Shown piece after piece: positions 49,101 to 60,807 of a stretch of DNA of 64,000 bases. Source of the DNA: Marsupella aquatica (taxonomy: Eukaryota; Marchantiophyta). The first letter of the stretch is position 1, and each line of letters begins with the position of its first letter. The notes beneath the pieces are model-generated. The model was given only the letters and a program-made list of their open reading frames with translations. It did no database searches and was not told the origin of the DNA. Made by a program: the position numbers and the translations under genes. The DNA is taken from NCBI GenBank assembly GCA_973895155.1, contig OZ316896.1:20274001-20338000 (forward strand). Direction: 5' to 3'.

Positions 49101-50531
49101 CTGAACAACAATCGGCCACCTTGAGATCGTTCAAAGCTGCACTAAAGAGCAAAAGCTATCCCAGCTTTTGCGTGAGCAGGCGGTGGCTTTCTGACTTAAA
49201 AGACGATGAGCAGAAGGCACTGTTAGCGATTTTGGAAGCCGGGTACAAGAAGATTTATGAGACTGGCACCGATACTTGGTATGAGAGGCTCGAAGTGCGT
49301 GTGCAGAGCCCAGGAGATGGGGAAGTGGGTGACGATTCCTCCAGCTCGTCCAAACGAAGTAGTGTTGCTGGAGGTGATATCACAAAGTCCGGAGCATCGA
49401 AGAGTCGTGATAGTCTTGCGCCGGGGAAGGGGAAGAGGAATGTCAATGACGACGATACAAGTGATACAAGTGGTTCACCTTCGCGGGATACTACGGAAAA
49501 CAGTAAGCTAAACTTCCTACCGAAACTTGACCTCCTCAGTGGTTGTGATTTATGTGGCTATTGGTACTATAGCATTTTCCTGCTCTTGACAACTGAGACA
49601 CGTACTTGTGGTTGCAGAACGGAACGAAGACTTTTCTTGCAGTCCCCGACGTTTGAAAGTGGCTTGCTCATCACTTGCTCAGACTCCAAGTATACTACCA
49701 TCATCGAGGGATGAAATAATAGAACAATATGGTGATGAAGAGTTTGTCACAATGCCTAATTTACGACGGCGTGGAGTGTATCTTATTTCGACATCAATTG
49801 ATCGACGCTTCTCAATACCTGCGATTTCTTTTTCTGACGAGGGACATGCTGTGATGGGGACCAAGAGTATGAATGCCAAAGCAATAAGCTCACTTAGCTG
49901 CTGCGTTGATCATCGCAATCTAAAGGTACGTTTCAAATTCTCAAAATTTTCTGGAGAAATTAGGGGCATAGATCCAAATGAGCAGCAAAGTAATGTTGTT
50001 GCTTTGAGCTGCTTAGGAACTAGTGTGTCTGGCTTTACTAGAAAAACGAAGGATGAAGATGATTTTGAACCGGTCGCTCTTCATCTTGATGAATTATATC
50101 ATCCCCATTCACAAGGTAGACCAGTGGAGAAATCAATAACTTCTGATGATGTTCTTGTCTGGTTGAAACTCTCTTCTAGCCATGCAAATAATAGTAGCTC
50201 TGCGTCAATAACATTAGGGCTACAAGCCGACGCTGACAAAAGACTTGCGAATGACTTAGAAACAAATGTCCGAAGAGCCCATACGCTTTCGTTCGACAAT
50301 GCTAGACGTCCTGTGATATTTGAGGGAATCCTTGATGAGGGAATCATTGATGAGGAAAGTCACTTATCAGAGTCTTTCTTAGAACTGCAAGTTAGATATA
50401 GGCTTGAAGTTTGCTACTTTGAACCTTCCATATGGGGTAGAGACACCAGCCTGTTTTGCCCATGCTCACCACTGACTACTCAACCGGTTGACCTAAATTG
50501 TTGCCTCACAATTAGAAGTGAAAATTTGTAA
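43166..50531 (+). CDS. HNL-type immune receptor: alpha/beta-hydrolase, NB-ARC, LRR and a long C-terminal extension
   Basis: Likely exons: 43166-43255 (MELWHRFWGEG), about 43424-44090, about 44350-44546, 44718-45785, 46430-47581, 47850-48435, 48885-49502, 49618-50531. Phases match at every border I could fix. The hydrolase part has IVFIHGIHLGD, LVGYDFGGIVIKEV, FYYGTPHHG and a late His (RADHNS). The NB-ARC has P-loop GMGGVGKTT (about 44835), kinase-2 LLLGLDDI, RNBS-B FIWTSRE, GLPL CGGLPLTLQVLG and RNBS-D MFLDATNFF. The MHD site reads VNK. About nine LRRs of 24 residues (LPESFGxLxxLxHLxF) follow. The family is known from liverworts. It probably acts as an intracellular nucleotide-switched immune sensor. 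The hydrolase elbow has Asp instead of Ser. Borders of exons 2 and 3 are the least certain. Confidence 0.85.
47195..47338 (+). repeat. Recent duplication of one LRR unit (72 bp) in the HNL gene
   Basis: Two adjacent 72-bp units differ at only a few bases and encode GNLSSLSHLEFRNCGNLR twice. Other LRRs of the gene are far more diverged. Confidence 0.95.
47850..50531 (+). other. HNL C-terminal extension with a duplicated uncharacterised domain
   Basis: The acceptor ACCCCGCAG (47849) opens a frame in phase 0 that matches the phase-0 donor GAGCAG/GTATTT (47581) of the LRR exon. Two related blocks follow. Block one (about 48090-48243) reads YGYFVSSKCLLRLDESQ then AGYSEIYRTTTTTLF. Block two (about 49144-49293) reads YPSFCVSRRWLSDLKDDEQ then AGYKKIYETGTDTWY. 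A Ser/Asp-rich linker separates block two from a final domain of about 270 residues (RRRGVYLISTSIDRRF..., VVALSCLGTSVSGF, ...CYFEPSIWGRD). I recognise no family for either. The last domain might play the role of the post-LRR beta-sandwich of TIR-type receptors. The alternative is a separate gene starting at Met 47889. Confidence 0.6.
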
Positions 50532-53500
50532 TCCATTCATACCATGGTGTGGTATTGCCTAAGCAAATATTGTTTTGCAAATAATAGAATTAAACTACTG
50601 TATCTGTTTAAAGAAATTTGTTTGGAGGCTCCCTGGTGTTTACATCAAGGTGTCACAGGTGAATGGCAATTATTGTGGTCCAGCCCATGTTCTCCTGACT
50701 AAGAGATATAGTGAAGTTGTGAAGTGTGACACTTCCAGACGTGCCGTCCTGAATAGGTATTGTCAATTACAATCATTGTGTACTTATCAAAGCACGATCA
50801 GGTTTTGAGGAAGGAGAGTTGATGTGAAATATCTTGCTTTTCTTGCATGTCTTAGGTAAGTGTCTTTACAAGAAACCCTTCCAAACCGTGTCCAATGTTG
50901 AATAAATAGGACACAGTGTTGCACGCGCAGGAAGAATGACCTATAGTAAATTCTTTCCAAGTTTGTACACTTTCGAGAGTAATGACAACTAGGTAACTTC
51001 TAACAATTTGGTATCTGCTCTTGCACCAAGTTTCTGGCCAGCACACAGGATGATTACCCCTTGACATCCACGATGACCCTTGTGTAATTGCTGATGCTCT
51101 CTCGGAATGGATGTGATGAAAAAATTATAATCATGGCATGAGAGCTGCCTGGATCTTGATGCACATACCTGGATGAATCTGTGACCAACCAGAGGAAAGT
51201 TATTCAGAAAACTAAATTAGTGTGGGATGATATACTATTTGCAACACCAAGAAACTGCTCATTCAATTTCCTACGTGATTGTCTTGTTTCAGTCTAATAT
51301 TTGCCTTGCCTCCACATCATCTGCGAAACACATGGCCATCCGGGCTAGTAAAGTGATAATATCTATTCCAATAAGGGTTCATTGTGTACACACTATTTTG
51401 CGGAGAAGTATAAAGGAAACTTCCATTTTTCCAGATTATTATTTACGTTTTGAATTCAGCTCTGAGGTAGGATTCATTCACAGGCAGCTGGATACATACT
51501 TAGGCCAGCTAGGGCTACAAATAGCAGACTTGAGACCCACGGCCTGGGAATTCATCCCAAATTAGATAGTGCCGCAATTACTAGAAAGGCTAATGTCATT
51601 AAGTAATGTTTCATAAGTGCGCAAGAAGTACGCCTGAACCTGTGAAAAGCTCATATCTAAATCTGAATTGGATTTTCTGTTTCTAGAGAACGCACGATCA
51701 GCAGGAAACTTCACAAAATAAGTAAATGAAAGAAACTAATCCTTTGCCTGTACAAACAGGTGAAGGATCCTCAGAGACTACACATGGTGCATATGCATGT
51801 CCCATCGATCGCCCACATGGGATCATCCGAGTTATTCCATCCACAAAATAACAATCATATACAGTGAGCTAGTGAAGAAACCACGATTGAACCTAAAATA
51901 GAGTTTCTCATTATGAATTTCTTACAATGTCAAATCCAGAAACCTAGAGTTTTGCACCCCTTTCATTTATAGGTAAAATGAAATAACTATTATTAGACAA
52001 GATATTAAGAATAAGATAATTATTAGGTTCACAATGAGAACAATACTACTAAATACTGAGAATTTTTGAATGACTCATCCAGTTTTTAAGTTGGGAAACT
52101 CTACTTCAACTTTTTATAAATAAAACTATGAAGGGGCCTTCACATCATAGTAAATAATCCTGTTGGAAACCTTTGTAATTACTGGGTTAGACTCATTCCT
52201 ACCACTGACATGATTCAATTGAGAAAATGCTAGTCTGAAAGCATGAGGAGCGAACCAGAGTAGATATTCTGATAGTCCATGCTGTAAACGATGAGTGTTC
52301 ATTTTTGGTTTACTGATATTGCACTCTTTTGGTCCATCTTAAGCTCGGCTTAATGCTTAAATTACCACAAAGGTAGTGTGTCTTGTTTCCTTCAAGCTCC
52401 AGGTGGGGAACTACGTTACTTGTATATAAAGTTGACTAGGGAGCAAATTATTATTGCAAAAAGTATAGATCCGCTAAGCACATAGCTAGTGAATCTTTGA
52501 ATAATTTTGAAAATAGTTATGACAGCTATACTAACTAATCCCCTCACAATGGCTAAGGCTCTTTACTTTCAGAACCTGCTAAGAGCATCTCCAACCCTAG
52601 GGTTTTGCTTCTTGGCCGAGTACATTAGGGCGTGTCCAAATAGCACCATAAAGGAGGTATGGGCAAGGACATAAAACTCTTTTATGGCCAAGACATAACT
52701 TATTACAACTACCTAAATACACATCTCATGAGAATCTTATGTCCAAAAAAATGTCACCCACAAGATTTTTTTTATGGCTGAACTTTGACATGCCCTATAA
52801 GATACCCAGTCTGACAACCTTCTATATTTAGTTCATTGTACATATATTTAGGGGCCAACTCCAAAACAGCCCCAACACTTACGGGCAATTTCCCTAAACA
52901 GCAGGTATCAACATCTGACAGCCATAGATTTAGATCTTGAAAACACACCAACTAACCCAATAAGGAGTCAAGTAAAATACCTGTATAATCACTCCCATAT
53001 ACAGATCCAGTAACCCCAAAACCCCAAAACCCAGTTCCCATGAGTGGGTGGGACCTGACTTGGGACCTGACTTTTTTGAGAGTTTCTTTACTGGACGAGC
53101 CTGAATGCCAAGGACAATAGAGATGATGACAAAAATAACGCATGCATCATCATCTTGACATGCAATACATATTCCATCCACATACACTTGGTGGGGCCCT
53201 AGAGTACATTTGGTGGGGCCCTAGAGTGCATTTGGTGGGGCCCTAGATTTAAGGTCTAGAACCCTAGACCCCAATTGTAGCTTAGCGAATTAGTAGGAAG
53301 ATTTGGTAAACACCTACTGAAGTGACACTAACAAGCCCATTTGGGTTGGATTTGCTCTGATGACTACAGTGTTAGAGGGCCATACCTATAGGCTCTAGAG
53401 AAAAACTGGAAAAACTGGAAAAACAGGGGAGCAACAAAAACCAGGCCTACGGCCGTCCCGTATTGTAAACGGCAGATCAAGTGCCCGCCCACGACCATCA

Positions 53501-53608
53501 TCGGGTGGTATGCATAATTGCAGCTCCAATCCTTCTGGTCTCTGTCGAGTATAGGTTTTCAGCGAACAGCTTTGTGCTCACTTCGGAGGACTCTGATCGG
53601 GAGCTGCG
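50532..53608. other. AT-rich intergenic region
   Basis: No gene supported. Open frames near 51227-51565 and 52930-53187 show no domain. The right end presumably holds the promoter of the FG-GAP gene. Confidence 0.4.
53190..53255. repeat. 22-bp tandem repeat, three copies
   Basis: GGTGGGGCCCTAGAGTRCATTT recurs at 53190, 53212 and 53234. The last copy diverges after GGTGGGGCCCTAGA. Confidence 0.9.
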
Positions 53609-56600
53609 ATGCGGAGAAGGGATTTAGGCATCCTGCTCCTCTGCGCATTCGCAATATTCTTCTCTCTTCAGGTGCGTCATCTTTTCCTACATGTAATTTC
53701 CATCGGAAACCACCATTTCTCTTTCCTCTGTGGCCTGTTGGTGCTCTGTTGGTGCTCTGTTTATCAATGCAAGGCCCTAGTCCGGAGTTGATAATTGCTG
53801 TACTCGATGGTTATAAGATATCTGAACATAATTCTATTCTGTTCCTCTGTAGCATGAAGGAGGGTTTTCCTTCCGAGAAGCATGGTATCACTCGTTGGAT
53901 GATTCGTACCCTATTAAACACGAGGCAGAGCGGCTGCCACCGCCGCTGGTGACCGACCTCAATGGGGATGGACGTAAGGAGATTCTGGTCGCTACACATG
54001 ACGGTAAAATTCAGGTCAGTTGAGCTCTCACCTCTCAATTCAGCCGAGCTAGATTTGGCTTTCCTTAGTAATTGTGGAAAATCCCTACGCAGATTCGCTT
54101 CATGGAGCCACATATCTGGCTTCTGTGACTGACGAGCGTTGTACCTTGGGAAATTTAAACCAAAGAAGATTTGTGTTGTAAAGGTTCGAGTCCAGCCCTT
54201 AGAGCCACGTCAAAACGGTACAGCTAGGTAGTCTAACCCTGAGCAAAAGTGATTGCTTGTGGATGATGAAAGAACCCGTTTCTGTTATCAGCTCTTCTAC
54301 TGTATCCAGACTAGTCTGAGAAAATGTGGAGTTTGATAAAAATTTAATGGAGCTGTTTGGGTGCTCAGATACTCGACCCACATTCCGTCAATGGAGAAGA
54401 GAGTTTTGCTGAGGCCCGAGTCATCACTGAGGTTTCTCTCTTGCCGGATAAGGTACGAGTTATAGCCGGCAGGAGGCCCGTGGCAATGGCTACAGGGGTT
54501 GTGTCGAAATATTGGAGGGCTGGAGAGGCCACGAAGCAAATACTAGTCGTTGTGACGGCTGGCTGGTCTGTCCTCTGCTTTGACCATAATCTGAAGAAGC
54601 TGTGGGAGGCTGCCGTTAAGGTTTACCCTGCTTTGACTTTGAACATCCTTGCATGTTGACCTAACTTCAAATCACGAGATGTTCTTAGAAGTTGTGCTAT
54701 TATAAGCTGAATTATTGATGTCAAAACCTGATGGCATATTTCGCCTCTACTGCGATTTTGGTGAAGCTCAGTTCTTTCTCTTGGATGACTACTTTGGGAG
54801 GAATCTTCAAAACTGAAAAATCCCTACGTTTCGCAGGATGACTTTCCACATGCCGCGCATCATAAAGAGGTAGCCGTTCACATAAGCAACTTTACATTGA
54901 AGCATAGTGATACTGGGCTGATTATCGTTGGCGGGAGCATGGTCGTCCAGCCGCAGGTATTACCAGCAAAGCTTGTTTCAGTACAAATTGGCACATCACC
55001 GTAGCAATGCTTGGCCGGTGAATTTTGTTTACTTACAGTCTACATCATCATTCTCTAAAGAAGAATTTTGTAATGCAATCGTGAGTTGCTAGTCCTCTGC
55101 GGTGTTGTTAAATCTCGTTTGCTCCATGATTTCTCCCTACTCCGATCTCTTACGGGGTAAGTATTTTGGCCGGACTTGCAGCTCCACCTGGATCCATTTG
55201 AAGAGGAATTGCTCGCGGAAAAAGAAGCTGAGCGTCACAGACATTCAGCGGGCCAAGATGTGAGATTGTGACTTATATTTTCTACGTCATTCTTTCACCT
55301 CAGGAGTGCCTCATAACATGTTCTAATATTTGCAATTCACAGATTTTCTCGATTTCCTTCTCTAGTGGCCTCAGTGAACATTCCCAAGAATAATTCTGGC
55401 TAACGTACCTAATGCCAAGGCATCGAGAACTCTGTTTTATTTGAACATGGCGGGTTATCACTACCTTATTTTGGCAAATACGGTTGTCTTTTGAACATGT
55501 TCTGCTACCCAAGAGCAGCGTACCAAGTGTTCCTCTGAAAGGCGTGGAACTCACGAGGCCCAATTTTTCCTTGCAGGAGAACGAAGATGTAAGTGGAGGT
55601 AGAAGCTGGGACCGGAATCATCACTTTTCCTATTATGCTTTCGCTGGGAACTCTGGTGAACTTCGATGGCATCACAAGAGTGAGGTACATCCGACTTCTG
55701 TCCACCCTTTTGTATCACTTTGGGCCTGTTTGTAGGCAGGATGTCTAACTGGTAGCTCTGTGCTTTGATCACTATATTTGCAAGAAGATATGAATGGGCG
55801 ACAGAAATAAATGTCATAATTTTTCCTTAACTATTTGAGAATGTGAAGGCAGCTGCTTTTATCAATCTGTTTGGGTACTCCAATCAAAAGATGAGTGCGC
55901 CCATGGACCCTACTTGCCTTGCACTGCTCATACATGTTTCCGACAATTGATGTGCAGGATTTCCGTCGGGTTCCTCAAAGTTTGAATGATGTTATTCCTC
56001 AGCACAACTACAGATTGGACGCAAAATCTCTAACTACTAAACACGACAGTGAGGTAGGAGTACTTTTGCTTTCAGACTTATTGCAAGCATTTTTAGTGCT
56101 TACCGGACGTTCTTAAATATGGTCCAAATTGTGCTTCTGCACTGCTTTGTTCTGAAGGGAGGTCATGCTCATCTCTATCGTTCTCTCTCTGGTGTTAGGC
56201 TACTTGACTTTTTGAGCTTTGTCAGTATTCCAATGTGACGGGGTTTCCTATAGGGCTTACAATGTACCAGTGGTATAGGTTCCTTCTGTGAAAAGTTTTA
56301 GTCTTGGGCCAGTAAAGAATTCTACGAGACGAAAGACATGTAACGCAAAGTTGTTGCCAGGTTGAATGCAGGGAATACAGGGAATCCGTGCTGAGTACCA
56401 TGCCTCATCGATGGGTATGTGCACAGGCCTTCCATCGTCTCTATCTCTATTTATTTCTGTGAGTTGAAAGCTCTGGAAAATACAGGATTGACACATAGAA
56501 TTAAAAAACCGCTTCTAGTGCTCCTTTGAATCACGAGTCCAGGGGTTTGATAAACTCGTTTCTTTGGAGGAATTTATCTTGTAGCAAAATTTTTCCTACA

Positions 56601-59083
56601 GCAGCTAGCGGGGTTCTGGGTGGCAACTGTTTAAAGTAACCAAAGTACCGTTGCGTGACCATCATACAGGAAAGGAGAGAAGACACTTACTTTGAATTGG
56701 CACATTTTCGTAAGCATAAGCGCAAAACAGCTAAGAAACAACCTGGGAAGAAGAACAGCAATCCATTTGAGAAACCAGAGGAAAAATCCACGCCTGGCAA
56801 AGATTTGAGCAATACAGTAGTGGGTGCCATCGGGAAGGTCACAGATTTTGCGGCGTCGTCCAAAACAAAGACGGTATTTTTTCTCAATGAAGTCCTCTTG
56901 ATGTGTAGTTGTCGAACAGGTTTTGTTGAGACTCTATGGTATGAAGTCCCTTTGTCTGGCTTTACTGGGGTCAGCATTTAGGCATTTATCTGCTTCAGAG
57001 GATGCCGGTATCATCATTTGATCGTAGTAAGTAAATAGGTTGGGAAGAGGGGTTACGTTGGTGATCCAAAGAATAATTCACTCTATTTGTTTGCAGAGAA
57101 GCGTATACATGCCAGTCATTACAAATACCACCAATCACTGGTGGCTGCCCAATGTTGTTGTGGCTCATCTCCGTGAGGGTATTGAAGCTGTCCATCTACC
57201 AACTGGACGCACAGTATGTAAAGTGAGTAGTTATGAGAACCTCGTCTAAGTTTTTCTACTCACTTGCATATGTGTTATGTCTCTGAGAGTGGAACATGTG
57301 TTCGTCTATCAATACTTTGCGGTTTGAAGTCCTTTGATCTAGAAGGACTCAGTGGATGTTGGTTTTCGCAGCTGTTACTTGCTGCAGGAGGCTTACATGC
57401 AGACATCAATGGAGATGGAGTATTAGACCATGTTCAGGTAAGAAATTCCATTGGTGGGTGACCTGAGACATGTTAGTTTTGCAACACAAATTCTCTGAGT
57501 TGGTATCAGAAATGTTAAGGGAACGCAGAGGCTATCGTCTAGTTGCATTCAAACCCCCAGCGGTTGACTGGCCTGACTACCTTAAGACTCCCTACCCGGC
57601 AGAATTTATGGGCTATAAGCTCAAATAGATAAATCTGTCTCACAATTTTTCGAAAATTTTGTTCTAGCATTTTCCGCACTTCGTAATCGGGCTTAATAAG
57701 TGTAAGGTTTCTACCAGCCAGGCTGGAGAGCCGCATACGAAGCTATTACGAACCCTCAGAAATCCATCACCCGATGGGTTATTTTCCCAACTCAACATAG
57801 TACTTATTTTTGTGTCTTTGGGGAAGTGGCCAGCCTCGTGGCTTGACATTCCTTAGTTACCATGGTCCTTGGTGGAAGATGTGGCACAAATTGCTTATGT
57901 CAAACTCTAGGTAGTCGTGAAAGGAGATAGTAAAAGTTGCCTGCTTGATCTGCATCTGGAGTTCCTCCCAACTATCCGAAGCTTTACGTGTCAGTTTAAT
58001 GGAACGTCGATCCCTCTTCTAAGCACTCTTGGTATATTTCTGTTTAAATGTTGATTTTTAAATTCTAAATCGGAAACTTGCGTCAGGCTGTTGGTGGTAG
58101 TGGATCAGAACGAGTGGTTGCAACTGGTATGCAAGATCTTGTGCGACCGTGTTGGGCAGTCGCCACGTCAGGGGTACCTGTTCGAGCATCTTTGTTCAAT
58201 GGCTCCATTTGCAGACATTCACCATACAACAGTATTCAGCCAGGAGACTTTAATCGAGCGTGGGGACGGACAACAAACGCGGCTCCACTTGAGGTCGCAA
58301 CCCCTGTCCTCTTGCCAAGGCAGGACAATCACCGGCATCGTAAAGGGAGCTTTGGGGATGTTATTTTTCTCACTAGCCGTGGAGAGGTATGAAAGTTTGG
58401 TTTTTGCTGTATAGCAGTAAAAGCTCGTCCCTACTGGTCTTCGTAGTTTTCTCAATTCTTAAAAACATTTTTATTCCTTTACTGGTTTCTCTAGTTTGAC
58501 TGGCCGTTTGCATGTCCCTCCTTATTTAAAGGCATGTATCTGAAGTAATAAGAGATATGACAAGTATTTAGTCGCAATTTAATCCAACTTTGGAGGGGTA
58601 TCGCAGGTTACTTCATTCAGCATAAATCCTCGTAAAGGAGAGGAAGCCACCCGCAAGTGGCAAATTGTGACAGGAGCTTCATGGGCAAATCATCCTACAC
58701 CAGCCGGTCTGGCTATTGATAAGGTGGTCCCAACTTTGGCAGCATTACCTCTGAGACACGGTGCACAGGGAGAGGCTATCCTCGTGGCCGGTGAACTTGA
58801 AGCTGTGATTCTTCATCCAGATGGCAGCAGACTTACCTCTTTTCGTCTACCAGGTGCCCCAACTTTGCCACTCATGTATGAGGATTTCTCAGGTGATGGC
58901 TTGAATGATCTGATCCTTGTAACGTCGAGTGGTATCTATGGCTTCCAGCAAACTCGTCATCCAGGGGCCATTCTTTTCAGCTCCCTGGTTGGACTCTTAA
59001 TTGTGGTGATGGCTATAATATTCATCACCCAGCACCTAAACAGTCCCAAGGCAAAGCCAAATCGGCAACCTGACCGCATGTAA
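53609..59083 (+). CDS. FG-GAP repeat-containing single-pass membrane protein
   Basis: Thirteen exons join cleanly: 53609-53671, 53853-54014, 54369-54620, 54837-54956, 55182-55259, 55577-55684, 55958-56053, 56361-56414, 56670-56873, 57097-57222, 57372-57437, 58087-58386, 58607-59083. Together they give 701 residues, close to the single-copy Arabidopsis FG-GAP protein family (At3g51050 type). The N-terminus MRRRDLGILLLCAFAIFFSLQ is a signal peptide or anchor. FG-GAP/EF-like calcium loops appear as VTDLNGDGRKEILVATHDG, ADINGDGVLDHVQ and EDFSGDGLNDLILVTSSG. The segment near 56690-56860 is Lys-rich. A C-terminal membrane span (LFSSLVGLLIVVMAIIFIT) precedes a short basic tail. It probably forms a beta-propeller-like lumenal or extracellular head. 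Every intron is phase 0. Confidence 0.93.
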
Positions 59084-60807
59084 AAATTTTACGATAATTC
59101 GAGCTCTGCCCCATTTGATTTGTCCGTGAGCTTTCGTTATCTTTTTGAAATTATGCGTCCTCAAGAGACTAAGTCATGCAACGATGAAAGATAACTTGGT
59201 ACTTGCTCATCCAGAGAATGAAAGATAACTTGGTACTTCCTCATCCAGAGAATCTCGTTGTTGAGTTGGAGCCAGTTGTTTAGAGTAAATTGCTCGAAAG
59301 CAATATTGTTTATGTCCTGTGACTAGAGGTGACAGTTTTTCTAAGTGACAAACTAGAGGAAAACTCCGTTTGAGCAAAATGAGAAGGACTAACTTGTAGA
59401 TTGGGCCTAGACATGGTAATGTTTGATGTGCCTTGAACTTTATTTGGTTTTTCTAGAAGAGGAGCGCACATTGTGTTGCATTTCAGGGATATTTCCTAGT
59501 CCATGCTGTTCTACCTCTATTTTTTAGTTCACAGGTCAGGACGAGGACCCCAAATTTGATAGGGTTATACTCTTCAGTATCTTTTGTCTATGCCAATGTC
59601 ACTGATTAGAATGACTAGGAGCTTCACTCTAGCTAGTCCATAGGTTATTGTCCCCCAATGTAGTGTAGAGGTTCACTCCTGTCAACAGGTAGTCCAAGTT
59701 GGTTTATGTGTTCGCGAGTAACAAAAAAGATGGCCAGAGTGCATTTGACAAACATCTGAGATGAAATTCTGCCTAGTTTGTGTGGACTAATTTGCATCTT
59801 ATTTGCGCACTTCAAATTTTATTATTTATTTTAGGAAAAATTAATAGATTCTAGGCTTAGGAAAATTTAGGGCGAAAATGCCAGTAATTATCGAGGGGCA
59901 CGATTTTTCAAAATCTACAAAAATACAAAACAATCCATAAATCCAGCTACCTGACTCTCGATTTTAGTTTACCAATTCCAAAGACAATTAGACTTTGTCT
60001 TTGTCTGCATTTTCCATCTTCGTAGCAGTTCAAGCAAATAGTGAAATGAAGAACGTTATTTTGCGAAAATGTCCAGAGCTTTGCGCCTTAAAACCTGATC
60101 TCCAAGAACGAGAAGATCTATGGAGCAGGTGGTAGGGCTAGTCAGGATTAATTAGTCTCCAAATTGAGTTCATCTATAGTAAATAAGTCATATTTGCTAC
60201 TCTGGACAAGAGTTCTCTGATAAGAGGAACAAGTGGGCTAGCACATTCTGCACGAACCACTGAATCTGGCTGGGAATTACTCGGACATGATAACAACTAT
60301 GACATATGTTCAATGAGACATCTAAACATAATGATAGTTATGTCTTTCTCATGGTTTGTGCATGAGATACCATTCTCGTTTTTTCTTTGGATTATGGTGA
60401 CATTTTCAAATTCACTATAATGGTATTCTACTACTGTTGACCATTACATTGAGCACAGCTTTACGATGAAGAAATGTGATGGACATTAAAAATTAGATTT
60501 TGACGCCGGGCAATTCTTTTCCCAACTAGTCATTACAACTGACCACAGCTTTATTTGTTCTCTCGGACATGAAGGAGGGAGTTTCATTTGCTCTAAAAAT
60601 GAAGGAGACCTAGCTTCATTTGATATTCAAACTAATACACATGCCTGTGGGAATGTCTAAAGTAATTATGCATAGAGATATTGGCAACAAACCTTCTTTA
60701 CTTAAAATTTTCCAGATGTTTACAAAATAATTTCAAAAGCCATGGAATTGAATAACCTTGAAAAATGCCAAATATACAGATATGCAATGTATTTCTGATG
60801 TGGTCAC
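59084..60807. other. Intergenic space between convergent genes
   Basis: It contains the 3' regions of the FG-GAP gene and of the syntaxin gene. No further gene is seen. Confidence 0.4.
59184..59251. repeat. 34-bp tandem duplication in the FG-GAP 3' region
   Basis: ATGAAAGATAACTTGGTACT... occurs at 59184 and 59218 with one difference (TTGCTC/TTCCTC). It lies about 100 bp after the stop codon, so probably in the 3' UTR. Confidence 0.9.

Noticed and set aside
51227-53187. Small genes in the 50.5-53.6 kb interval
   Set aside because: AT-rich frames without domains, conserved motifs or splice structure.
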